NCBI GenBank assembly: GCA_032622095.1
Contig: CP136069.1
Coordinates: forward strand, 88,312,958 to 88,376,957
DNA length: 64,000 bases
Direction: 5' to 3'
DNA from: Siphonodentalium dalli
Lineage: Eukaryota; Mollusca; Scaphopoda; Gadilida; Siphonodentaliidae
Shown here: positions 1 through 10,549 of the stretch, one piece after another
How the letters are laid out: every line of letters begins with the position of its first letter
How positions within the stretch are numbered: position 1 is the stretch's first letter
The notes under the pieces: generated by a model
What the model was told of the DNA's origin: nothing
Database searches by the model: none
Seen by the model: the letters and a program-made list of their open reading frames with translations, nothing else
Translations under genes and position numbers: made by a program

Positions 1-429
1 CTAATCAGAATAGTTAACTGTTGTATATATTATACTTTCTATACCAGTTTGTTACGATCCGAACCACAATGAAACACATGGTTAGACCTAATACGTTCTT
101 AAAGCTACAACAGCACCAGCCGTTTCTGTTAAAACAACGCACAAGGATACCGAATGAGGCAAAATATGACGTCATGGCGTAATGCAGAGAGATGATTAAC
201 ATTCGGTCTTCTAGGATTCGGGATATAATTTATATTTAGAGGTAAAAAGTTGATAAAAACTAGACTGTTCCAATGGGACTAGGGATACCCCCCCCCCCCC
301 ATGTTTTTAAAACACTAAGATGTTTCACATGTCAGTAAACATTAAGTTAAAATAATAAAATAACAGATTCCCATTGCAGGTGCACAGTAAAATAATGTTG
401 AATAACTTGACCAATATCAGTCCAATTGA

Positions 430-550
430 ACTCCAAATCACAGGGAGAGCTTTCCGATGAATGGCAACAAGCCATATTTCAAACTAAATCCTGAAAAATT
501 ACCAATAATTCTGCTGTCGTTAAGGAGTCGATTATTTAGGGCATTACTGT
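430..550. repeat. Fragment of the 20.0/34.0-kb dispersed repeat
   Basis: 'gagctttccgatgaatggca' and 'attctgctgtcgttaaggag' match the ends of the repeat at 20005-20150 (inverted) and 34722-34835. The rest of 1-980 has a 13-C run (288-300) and no gene that I can see. Confidence 0.7.
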
Positions 551-984
551 AAGATTTTTTCCGAAGTACTCATGAGGGTGTCAAACAATTTTTCCGGGCA
601 ATATGGCGGGTGAGTGAGTGGTCAAGAGGACCCAAAAGCAATTTTTTTCGACAATTAAAAAAATATTTTTCAACTAGTTTTGGCCTTAAAACTTAATGTA
701 ATTTTAACATCAAAACTGAATTTAGACAGTCAGTATAGATTGTTTCTTGTTGTAAAATTACTAAATACCCAGTGTATGTCAGTCTAGGTCACTCCGAACA
801 TAAAATGCATGGACATTTTGTATAAGCAATCACTACCATGTCAAACTAAGCTAATCACATACACCAACTCTAATAGGTAGTTGATATGAAACAGAAAGTA
901 AGTGGTGAAAATTCTAATATTCTTCCAGAAAAAAATTTGATTTTGTGTTTCTTTGGGAGTGGGTGTTGAAAAATAGATAGCTAA

Positions 985-1730
985 CAAAGAATATCTCATA
1001 TACTCCTAATTTCAATTCCAAAATGAGGTTAAATTCTAAGTCGAAAAATGGCCGTAACTCATGTGAAAATAATTGGACAGAACCTATATTCGAACTTGGC
1101 CTGTAGTTTTAGCTGGGAAACACACATACTAGCTTTGGTTCAGATAAAATAACCCAAACTGGAGTTATCAGTCAGAAACCAAAATGTTATGAAATCGGTC
1201 AAATTCTAAGTCGAAAAAGGGCCGTACTCATGTAAAAATAATTGGACGGAACCCATAATCGAACTTGGCTTGTATCTTTAATTGGGAAATAAACATACAA
1301 CTTTGGTTGAGATCAAATAATCCAAACTGGAGTTGTCGGACGGAAACCAAAAATGTTAACAGATGGTCAAATTCTAAGTCGAAAAAGGGCCGTAACTCAT
1401 GTAAAAATAATTGAACGAAACCCATATTCAAACTTGGCCTGTATTTTTAGCTTGGAAATACACCAACTTTGGGACAGATCAAATAACCCAAACTGGAGTT
1501 ACTGATCGGAAACCAAAAATGTTAAAGGACAAATGGCAAGACAGACGTCCAGACAGACGGATGGCTACGGATGGACTGCTAGACAGATGGCCAGCTAGAC
1601 AGACAGACAGACAGACAGATGGATGGACCTACAGTCAGATGGACGGACAGGCAGACAGAGAGCCTGATTACATAATACAACCATTTTTCAAAATGAAGTA
1701 TAAAAACTATCTAAAACAGAAAAAATAGGG
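985..1730 (+). mobile_element. Pearl-like element, family A (array + GACA)
   Basis: Three tandem monomers of about 167 bp start near 1037, 1207 and 1374, each with 'ctaagtcgaaaaagggccgtaactcatg' in variant form. A GACA/GATGG microsatellite follows (1536-1660). Only the architecture is recognised: monomer array, tetranucleotide repeat, short 3' tail. This is the layout of molluscan pearl/Helitron-like non-autonomous elements. A second family A copy lies at 37360-37880. The open frame at 1411-1728 is a translation of the repeat. Confidence 0.7.
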
Positions 1731-1790
1731 TCGCGGGTGGGTGGGCCTAAAAAATGGCCAATGGTAAAAAATCATCTTGTGTGTCTGAAA

Positions 1791-2221
1791 TTTGTTTACT
1801 GAACATTACTTACCACGAATTACTTTGTTTACTGCACATTACATACCACACATTACTTTGTTTACAGCACCTTACTTACCATGAATTACTTTGTTTACTG
1901 CACATTACTTACCATGAATTACTTTGTTTACTGCACATTACTTACCACAAATTACTTTGTTTACTGCACATTACTTACCACGAATTACTTTGTTTACTGC
2001 ACATTACTTACCACAAATTACTTTGTTTACTGCACATTAATTACCACGAATTACTTTGTTTACTTACATTACTTTATACCACAAATTACTTTGTTTACTG
2101 CACATTACTTACCACGAATGACTTTGTTTAGTGCACATTACTTACCATGAATGACTTTGTTTACTGCACATTACTTACCATGAATTACTTTGTTTACTGC
2201 ACACTACTTACCACTAATTAC
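1791..2221 (-). repeat. 33-bp minisatellite made of 5' splice sites
   Basis: About 13 tandem units of 33 bp, on the plus strand '...cattacttaccacgaattactttgtttactgca...', with a few substitutions and one short unit. On the minus strand, the sense strand of the SEA gene, each unit reads 'AAAGTAATTCATG|GTAAGTAATG'. Ten units keep an exact GTAAGT. The array begins at the donor of exon 2450-2222 and its unit resembles that exon-intron junction (AAAGTAATTAGTG|GTAAGT). Because 33 is a multiple of 3 the array gives long open frames with 11-residue repeats (LLCLLHITYHE); these are artefacts, not genes. Confidence 0.93.
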
Positions 2222-2450
2222 TTTCAGTGATTGTGGAACCACAGAAAATTGTACATTAACATTCACAGTGACAGTAGTCCCTGGCAGTGTCTGCGGGCCA
2301 GCTGTAGATTTGATCACGGAGACAACAACTTCCATATTCATACGACTCATTATCTCCTCCTCATTAGTTGTGTCTTGGATAGTATCTGGCTCGTTGGTTT
2401 CAATTTGCTCAAGGAACACACAGATAAAATGAACTATAGTGCTCCCAGGA
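2222..2450 (-). CDS. SEA-domain membrane protein, SEA domain part 3
   Basis: The acceptor is 'ttatttcttttcag' (ending at 2451). The 229-nt exon enters in phase 2: its first T completes the Ser codon, then PGSTIVHFICVFLEQ follows. With the previous exon this reads F-S-P-G-S-T-I-V, closely like the MUC1-type SEA autoproteolysis site (F-R-P-G-S-V-V-V, cut between G and S). Beta strands, an acidic helix region (QDTTNEEEIMSRMNME) and the final VTVNVNVQFSVVP strands complete the domain. The exon end is ambiguous: AAA|GTAATT (2221) gives phase 0, while GTG|GTAAGT ten bases further (GT at 2211-2210) is the stronger donor and would add V-I-S and leave phase 1. A 33-bp minisatellite starts exactly here. 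The next exon is outside the window. Confidence 0.9.
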
Positions 2451-2479
2451 CTGAAAAGAAATAAAAGCATGGATAATGT

Positions 2480-2735
2480 TTAGCTTTAGAGTGGCATAAC
2501 CCTTTCTTTTCTAAATGGATTATCCCAACAGTTATAAAAGTTTAGTTGGAATGGTCTATTATCAATAGGAAGGATGTTCAGGAAATATTAGCAGACAACA
2601 CATTATGTATGTGCAGAAGGATTCCTATTGTTCTGTAGGAAATGTTTGGATAAGTTCAACAAAACACCTTTGTTGAACTTATTATCTGAACATGTCCTAA
2701 ATGACTACTCGTCAATGAGTATATTTAGTAAAGAA
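2480..2735 (+). mobile_element. MITE-like repeat with internal hairpin (copy 1)
   Basis: This stretch is repeated in inverted orientation at 55335-55560. Both copies share the stem 'gttcaacaa.../...ttgttgaac' followed by 'ttattatctgaacat', and the motif 'ctcgtcaatgagta', itself a small palindrome. No coding content is seen. It lies in the intron just upstream of the last SEA exon. Confidence 0.55.
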
Positions 2736-2979
2736 AGTGTAGAACAATATTTATTTGACCACAAAATACATTGGAATAATAGAAACATATCAAAAAGAAT
2801 ATAAACATGTTTTACAGAAGATAGCGAGGTTAACACTTCACACTTTCTGGTTTGTTGACGTCACATATTTAGGCAAGAAATATTGCGCAATCAGTGGATT
2901 TTCCCATGGAATGACTGAGTGGGAGGGAGCCACATGGGCCAGAACCAAATGGAAGTGATAAAAAGAATTTTCACCTCAG

Positions 2980-3600
2980 GTGCTGGGATACCCCCATGGT
3001 GCCAATTGAAACATTGGCAGGACGGAAACCAACTTTAAAAAGATATATGAGGGGACGGACAAAAAATCAACATTTTCAGATGAACAAAGAGGGATAACTC
3101 TTGAACAAAAAATGCAAACAACATAACTGATCCAAACTATTTTGAAAGCCCTTCTGATGACAAACCTGCATATCATATATCATCGAGATCCGATAACTCA
3201 TGGTTGAGATATATGAGTGGACAAAGGAAAACCAACATTTGCAGATAAACAAAGAGGGATAACTCTTGAATGGAAAATGTGAACAATGAACCCCCTTTTG
3301 ATAGCCCTCCTGATGCCAAAACTCCATACCAAATCTCATCAAGATCTGACAACCCATGGTTGAGATATATGAGCAGACATATGAAATCCAACATTTTCAG
3401 ATAAACAAAGAGAGATAACTCTTGAAAGGAAAATTTGAACGTCAATTAACCCTCTTTTCAAAGCCCTTCTAATGCCAAAACTGCATACCACATTTCATTG
3501 AGATCTGTTAACCATGGTTGAGATATATGAGCTGACAGACGGACGTACTCATGTTCTCCAGTATATGCCCCCCCCCCCCATCTTTTGGATGGGGGTATGT
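2980..3600 (+). mobile_element. Pearl-like element, family B
   Basis: It starts near 'ggatacccccatgg' and ends in a hairpin around 'atgcccc...ttttggatgggggtatgt' (3564-3600), so the 5' 'ataccccc' and 3' 'gggggtat' are inverted. Inside are about four monomers of roughly 130 bp with 'gatatatgagtggacaaagg' and 'caaagagggataactcttgaa'. Three overlapping minus-strand frames here are repeat translations. A 12-bp poly-C run lies in the terminal hairpin. Confidence 0.65.
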
Positions 3601-3885
3601 TTAGTCTGCTGATAGTTAAATGCTGTGAAGGAAATGAGAAGCAGGTAGACCAGCTATAGCAAGCCTGAGTTTAGTGTGCATGTCATTTGAAGAATGAGGT
3701 CACCAGTGCGCTATCCTGCATAGTGGGCTAGCATAACCAAATTCACCCTCTGGGGACCTCATTCTGCATGGCCTCGGGAGACATAGACTCAGATTGAAGT
3801 TCCCAAATGGTGAATATTGTGATGTACACCCATTCGGAACCTTGATTATGCAATGTGTCGTCTGCCAATTTGGGGATATAGAGAA

Positions 3886-4165
3886 ACTAAACTAAACAAG
3901 AAATAGAATCTATGAGAAGCAGTTTCTATAGAAATTTGATAACAAAGAAATGACCCCAAAATGACTCGTTCCCATCTACATGACAATGTCAACAGCTATG
4001 ACAAATTTTATAATAATCCGACCAAAGGTACGACCTGTAGCCCATGCTAAAGGCAATTGTTGATGAATCACACATGCACACACACACACACATGCACACA
4101 CACACGGACGACGGATACCATTGGCCATGGCAATAGCTCAAACTTTACAAATTAAAGTTGAGCTA
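3886..4165 (+). mobile_element. Short element with CA repeat and 3' hairpin
   Basis: A roughly 280-bp unit runs from 'aaacaagaaatagaatc' through a (CA)n tract (4073-4103) and 'ggacgacgg' to a terminal hairpin 'tagctcaaactt...aaagttgagcta'. The arrangement (microsatellite, GGAC block, 3' hairpin) matches its neighbours, but the body sequence differs. Confidence 0.5.
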
Positions 4166-5640
4166 AGAGCTAAAAACGGGCATAACTCAGTCAAAATCAT
4201 GCGGACGAAACCCATATTCTAACTTTATCTGTATTTTGAAGTGGTAAACTATATAATATACCAAATTTGGTTCAGTTCACTTAATTCAATCTAAAGTTAT
4301 CCGGAAAGCGCAAATCAGGTAAAATCTAAGTCGAAAAAGGGACATAACTCAGTCAAAATCATGCGGACGAACCCCATATTCGAAATTGATCTGTATTTTG
4401 GGGTGGTAAACTAATGTACCAAATTTGGTTCAGTTCACTTGATTCAGTCTAAAGTTATCATCCGGAAACGCAAATCAGGTAAAATCTAAGTCGAAAAAGG
4501 GACATAACTCAGTCAAAATCATGTGGACGAAACCCATATTCGAACTTGATCTGTATTTTGTGGTGGTAAACTAATGTACCAAATTTGGTTCAGTTCACTT
4601 GATTCAATCTAAAGTTATCATCCGGAACCGCAAATCAGGTAAAATCTAAATTGAAAAAGGGACATAACTCAAGTCAAAATCATGCGGACGAACCCCATAT
4701 TCGAAATAGATCTGTATTTTGGGGTGGTAAACTAATGTACCAAATTTGGTTCAGTTCACTTGATTCAATCTAAAGTTATCATCCGGAACCGCAAATCAGG
4801 TAAAATCTAAGTCGAAAAAGGGACATAACTCAGTCAAATTCATGCGGACGAAACCCATATTCGAACTTGATCTGTATTATGCGGTGGTAAACTAACATAC
4901 CAAATTTGGTTCAGTTCACTTAATTCAATCTAAAGTTATCCGGAAACCACAAATCAGGTAAAATCTAAGTCGAAAAAGGGACATAACTCAGTCAAAATCA
5001 TGCGGACGAACCCCATATTCGAAATTGATCTGTATTTTGGGGTGGTAAACTAATGTACCAAATTTGGTTCAGTTCACTTGATTCAATCTAAAGTTATCAT
5101 CCGGAAACGCAAATCAGGTAAAATCTATGTCGAAAAAGGGACATAACTCAGTCAAAATCATGTGGACGAAACCCATATTCGAACTTGATCTGTATTTTGT
5201 GGTGGTAAACTAATGTACCAAATTTGGTTCAGTTCACTTGATTCAATCTAAAGTTATCATCCGGAACCGCAAATCAGGTAAAATCTAAATCGAAAAAGGG
5301 ACATAACTCAAGTCAAACTCATGCGGACGAACCCCATATTTGAAATAGATCTGTATTTTGGGGTGGTAAACTAATGTACCAAATTTGGTTCAGTTCACTT
5401 GATTCAATCTAAAGTTATCATCCGGAACCGCAAATCAGGTAAAATCTAAGTCGAAAAAGGGACATAACTCAGTCAAAATCATGCGGACGAAACCCATATT
5501 CGAACTTGATCTGTATTTTGCGGTGGTAAACTAACATACCAAATTTGTTTCAGTTCACTCGATTTAATCTAAAGTTATCATCCGGAAACCAAAAGATGGA
5601 CGACGGATGGACGGATGGACAAAAAATCCAGAAAAGGAAT
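4166..5640 (+). repeat. 160-bp tandem array with 4-mer higher-order repeat
   Basis: Nine monomers of about 160 bp, each with 'gtaaaatctaagtcgaaaa' and 'gggacataactcagtcaaaatc', end in a GGAC/GATGG microsatellite (5595-5625). The first monomer is diverged. The remaining eight follow the order A-B-C-D-A-B-C-D, marked by gcggacgaaccccat + gaaattgat (A), gtggacgaaaccc (B), aactcaagtc + gaaatagat (C) and aactaacatacc (D). The period of this pattern is about 640 bp. No coding content. Confidence 0.9.
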
Positions 5641-6250
5641 GTCCCCAGTTTTAAAATCTATATTATTGTAATGACTACATAGAATAAAATTTCATATAAA
5701 ACATTAATTTCACCATTAATACATCTTTTCAATTAGTAAAATAATAGGTAAAAATTTATCACTCCATCCAATGTCATAAAATTCTAAATAAAGTTATCGC
5801 CTGGGATTGGAACCACGAATGATAGCATGATGTGCAGTATTTTGTTTTATTTAATGTAGAACACACATACGAAGTGACAGGTATGAATTTCCATCCATAT
5901 TCACTATTAGAAGAGTATGAAACTCCTAGATGGTGTCCAATATTAAAGAACAAACTATAAAGGGGACGTCCCCTGTGGCATATTGTATATCATTAAGTGG
6001 CTACATAGACGATATTTCATATTGAACAGTAGTTTCACCATTAGTCCATCTTATCAATTGGAGAATTAGTAAACAAAGACTTAACCACCACACAGTCACA
6101 AACATCCACAAAATGGCAGCACTTGTGACTCTAGTCCAGAATGTAAAGAATCATTCGGAATTACTTTGTGTTGAATACAACAAAGAAACATAAAATGTTA
6201 AATTTGCGTCCACATCTGGTCTTAGGAGACAATCATAATCCAATTATAAA
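5635..6250 (-). repeat. Dispersed repeat, inverted relative to 10.5-11.8 kb
   Basis: Two successive blocks (about 5640-5955 and 5960-6200) each contain 'ggaatgtccc/ggacgtcccc', 'tttcaccattaatacatctt'-type and 'aaagttatcgcctgggatt'-type motifs. Read on the minus strand they match the array at 10550-11790. No coding content. Confidence 0.6.
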
Positions 6251-6257
6251 TAAAAGG

Positions 6258-7098
6258 TCGGCCGACCACAGTGTCCCCCAACAACGTGGCAAGTCGATGC
6301 CGCTTTGTTAAAGAAATTAAAAAAAATGTTGAAATGTTCTAAGTCGAAAGGGTTAATAATTCCGTAAAAAAAAAAAAATTCCCATCATCTATATACATGT
6401 TGCACATCTCCAATATGTGGGTAACAATACTCTGAAGTTTCAAATTTCTACGATCAAAACTGTAGGAGGAGTTGAATTACACCATGAAGGTACCCTCATA
6501 CAGAAAATTATAAAAAATGTTTTTCAAAGTCGAAAGGCCCATAACTCTGGGAAAAATAATTGGATCAAACTCAAATTCAAACTTGACCTGTATTTTGATA
6601 TGAACAACCCACAAAAAAACCCAGAATTTCCAATTAAACAATCCAAACTTGAGTTATCATCCGGAAACCAAAGAAAAAACAAGAAAAAATGGAATTTTCT
6701 AAGTCGAAAAAAGTCCATAACTCTAGGAAATATCATCGGATCATACTAAAATTCGAACTCAACCTGTATCTTGATATGACTGATCCACATAACAACGGAA
6801 TTTGCAATTAAAGGATCCAAACTTGAGATATTATCCGGAAACAGAAAAAGTGAGAAATTTTCTAAGTAAAAAAAAAGTTGAAAAAAGGGAAATAACTCCA
6901 TAAAAGAACATCGGATCAAAACCCAGAATTGCAGAGCACCTGTGATTTTGGTTGAGACACCTACATACCAAGTTTCAATCAAATCAGGTGATCATTACTG
7001 GAGTTATAACTCTGGACGGACGGACACACGAACACACGGATGCACAGACCGAGCTGATTACAATAGGCCCCGAAAATAAGAAATTTCGGGGGACAATC
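6258..7098 (+). mobile_element. Pearl-like element, family D
   Basis: It starts at 'gtgtcccccaac' and ends with a hairpin 'ggccccgaaaataagaaatttcgggggaca', so the 5' and 3' ends are short inverted repeats (tgtccccc / gggggaca). The body has about four monomers with 'ttctaagtcgaaaaaagtcc' and 'ataactct', then 'ggacggacggacacacg'. The frames at 6417-6749 and 6952-7140 are repeat translations. Confidence 0.65.
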
Positions 7099-7099
7099 A

Positions 7100-7890
7100 T
7101 AGTTCCATATGTCACACCATTAGCTATGATTCAGGTGTGATGCCAGGATTAACACTGGATGGAAATTTGCATTTGTTGAATGTTTATGTTTTATTTAGCA
7201 ATTATCAGGAACTTTATATCAAATGTTTGGAGAAAGACAAACCAACCAAATAAAAAACACTTAGCGAAATTCGGAGAATGACTTAGAAAGTTTAATTACA
7301 TCAACGGCAGCCGGACAATATAGATGTGTCAAATAAGAATAATCGTGTATCGATCTCCAATGCGCATTTTGACTATTGTTTGACACAACTGATGTCATTT
7401 TAAGACGTTAAGTCAGTTAAAGCATTAACAGAGGATGGTCATTAACAGTTACAAATAATCATGCATTCGATGCGGTACGAAGTGATGTTGTAAAGTTAAA
7501 TACTAACAAATAACTTTCATTAATATATTGTGATAGTCTAGAATGTGCAGTCCTCCCTAACATGCCATTTTGAATTTCCACCAACATTTTCTGAGAGCCT
7601 TGCAACAGTTTTGGCCAAACGAAACATTAAGTAACATAATCACTATCGATTGTTACATGCAGTAACGCAAAGAAAAAAAATGGCATACATTTTGAAATCC
7701 AGCAAATAAGATATTTAATCGATCTCCGGTTTTGGGTAAGTGGGATATGAGTCCACGAGCAATCAAAGTTCACACATCATGGTAACTACCTATTAATGTA
7801 ACATGGAATTCATCATCGCACAAACACAAAATGCTCTTTAATGACATAACAAGGGAACACAATGTCCATATAATGCAATCAGTGTTATAA
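7100..7890. other. Unassigned intronic sequence
   Basis: AT-rich sequence inside the 10.9-kb SEA-gene intron. I see no open frame, splice-bounded exon, terminal repeat or tandem repeat in it. Confidence 0.5.
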
Positions 7891-7903
7891 GTATTATTTA
7901 TAG
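7890..7903 (+). promoter_or_regulatory. TATA-like motif before small ORF
   Basis: 'TATTATTTATAG' lies about 85 bp upstream of the ATG at 7980, a distance compatible with a TATA box and a short 5' leader. Such motifs are common by chance in AT-rich DNA, so it has weight only together with the ORF. Confidence 0.15.
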
Positions 7904-7979
7904 TGGTCGAGAGCTTGCTGCTTTGTTAATCGCCCGAATTTCAGCCCAGCATCCAACAAGAAAACAACACCGAACACCT

Positions 7980-8252
7980 ATGCATGTTAACTTGAATCTT
8001 GTATATAACTTTAATTCTCATTCGACAAAGAGTTATCCTTCTGAACTTCCGGAAGTGACGTCAGTGCACGCGAATGGAGAGAATGAGGAAGTGTTTCATG
8101 GTGATGGTGTTGTTCTCACCATATGTTGCTTGATGTGCATGTTTTTCAGTACATTGATATTTTTGTCTCGAGTAATATGTGCGCTAAATTGTTGTGAATG
8201 TCAATCGGATTCATATATGTTACAAACAGAAGATATTGAGTTTCCGGGCTAG
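7980..8252 (+). CDS. Possible small single-pass membrane protein
   Basis: A 91-codon frame starts at ATG 7980 (MHVNLNLVYNF...) and ends with TAG at 8252. The frame is open further upstream to 7923 without an ATG. Residues about 1-45 are polar with an acidic stretch (NGENEEVFHGDG). A single hydrophobic segment follows (VVLTICCLMCMFFSTLIFLS...), then a cysteine cluster (NCCECQS) and a short acidic C-terminus (LQTEDIEFPG). I do not recognise the family. It is antisense within an intron and lies outside every repeat I could delimit. An alternative is a terminal exon: 'cgaatttcag' ends at 7943 and would be an acceptable acceptor. It may equally be a chance frame. Confidence 0.3.
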   Translation: MHVNLNLVYNFNSHSTKSYPSELPEVTSVHANGENEEVFHGDGVVLTICCLMCMFFSTLIFLSRVICALNCCECQSDSYMLQTEDIEFPG

Positions 8253-8259
8253 ACTAATT

Positions 8260-10540
8260 GAAATTGAATCTTCTATATCTCTGGCAGATATCATATCTGC
8301 ATTAGTTCTTAGGGACGTGGGTCAGGACTGCATGTATTGTAATATCTCGCATGCTAATACATTTTATTGATACATAGGTGACAGCGAGATAATCTCCACT
8401 GAACATGCACGTTGGTGTTCCATTTATGACTGCCATTACTAGCAAACCAGAATGTCAATGAAAAAAGATGTTTTGTCCAAGATTCTTTTGAGTCAGGTGC
8501 CATTTTAATTGGATAAAATGGTAAGTAATGAAAAACTGTAGGCTAGTAGCAAATATAAACACAATTGAAATGGCTAGTCATGTTTGACCTTTAGTCACTG
8601 AACGATAATTCAGGGTTTCCGCCAGGCCGGCTGCGGGTCCGTCCCACGGACCCATTCCCCTCGCAGACGATCTGTTTGATTCATACATGTACCAAAAGTC
8701 AGTAGCAATATGTCATAAAAAATCCAGCTGCAACGGGAGTTCGGGGGGTTAAACAGAATACTGGTGAAAAAGCGGGTCAATTGAGCAGTGTGTTACCGGT
8801 ACAGCGTAACCCTTTGAAATCAAAGCGCCAAAACTACAATGTAATGTTTGGTGTGCATTGAAATAGCGACGTTATATAGAGCATAATATATGTCGCGGTA
8901 ACATCAAAGAATGTCGGACTGCTGAGTACGGATATTATTTTGCACGGGATTTCTGTGGTTGAAACTACTCAGCTCGGAGATCCCGTGCTATCGTAAGATT
9001 ACATAATTTGATCAAAGAATGCCGAATTACTGAGCTAGGCAGAGTAGGGATCAACATACGCCAATAGGCGGTTCTCCTACCAAAGGAGGTACATGTATCT
9101 ACCTCCGAGATCCCGTGTTATCGTACTATTATAATACGGAACCTGTCCCAAATCAGTCTTTATAGTGGGAATTCATAGTGACAACACCATTCATTTGACC
9201 CATATTACATGCATGGAGGATAACACAAAAAAACATACCCCCCCCCCCAATATGGAGATAAAGTCAAAGTACGGTCAATAATAGTTTCGTTGTCCCGCCT
9301 GGGTCCCCAAACACAAACAACGGCGCACATGTTCCCATTTCCCGCCAAAACTCAATTATATTTTATAACACGTTGGCTAAAACTCTATGACCTCTATAGC
9401 AGCGGTCGTCAGTTGTTAGACTAATACAGACTATTGACAAGCTAGCGTTCTGAGTTTGAAAGATTTCGCTACCATTCATATTTCGCCGCTATAAATATCT
9501 CCTGCAGACAAACCCTGCAGTATATATGACGTCACAGCGCACAAATAGTTTTACGATTGACAGAATACATGGAATATATCTGTTTCAATTTCACGGAAGC
9601 TACTTGAAATTCTAGGAAATACTTAATTCAATTCTCCCAGCTAGGTATTATAGGACAATGCATAGATGCTTTTTAGTGTTTAGTTTCATTATACCTGTCG
9701 GAATCTTAATGTAAGTTATAAATTTTTAAACACTAACTTGTAGCTTGATATAGTCTTCAATCAGACGGCAGTCTTAATTGCGTAATTACATGATTAATTA
9801 TCTGGATACCATCAACAGAATTAATGCACCCACGGAAAATGATCGACTTGCGTAATAAACGTAGCTTTGGATTGCTTTGTGGGACACTCAGGTGCAAGGA
9901 AATGGCTACTTTTCAGTGTCAAATAACAAAATTTTCCCCCGACAGGACGAACCATGGTCGTCCCGTCGCGTTAGGTGTTTCCCCAATACGGACTCATTAA
10001 TTTCCCCTTGGCGCAAACCCTGGCTAATTGAATGGTTGGCTATCAGAGTACTTATGTTTGAGCAAATGTTGCTCATCTATATGTAGATAAATATATGTCC
10101 ATGCTATTCCATTCCAAAAAATTATTATTGAAAAGTTAACTTATCGCGTGACACCTACAATCAACTACCGGCACTAGAGCGAACAAACAAACCATTTGAA
10201 CGCTTGTTGAAGACTTGTGGCACATCAACAGCAAATCCAGCGCAAAGCATCCCAAAAGGACGTCTCTTCTCTGGCTGTTGTACTTCTTCGCAAAATTGAA
10301 GTGACATCCATATTATGGGATGTCATCTTGTATTTTAATATCCCTCTGATAGCGAATGTGGTTGTCACATAATTATGTCGCACAAAATTACATCTACAAC
10401 TGCGCATTTGTTCTTTTATTCTTGGTTACGATTCTCAGGGGTACCTTTGTGCACAAATTAAAAGATATGTTAATGACAGAACTATTTCATATGACTAACG
10501 TAATGAAATGAATGTAATGAACCGCCATAATTTAATATAT
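8260..10540. other. Unassigned intronic sequence with small hairpins
   Basis: No credible gene seen. The stretch holds a hairpin 'gggtccgtcccacggaccc' (about 8635-8655). Two related blocks around 8940-9130 both contain 'gagatcccgtg(c/t)tatcgta'. There is an 11-C run at 9238-9248 and a TGACGTCA CRE-type site near 9526. The frames at 9877-10086 and 10225-10407 have no protein-like features. Confidence 0.45.
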
Positions 10541-10549
10541 ACCACTGGA

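Noticed and set aside
1754-2150. Open frames of 125 and 89 codons with 11-residue repeats
   Set aside because: They are translations of the 33-bp minisatellite, whose unit is a multiple of three; no start context, no unique sequence, and two frames are open at once.
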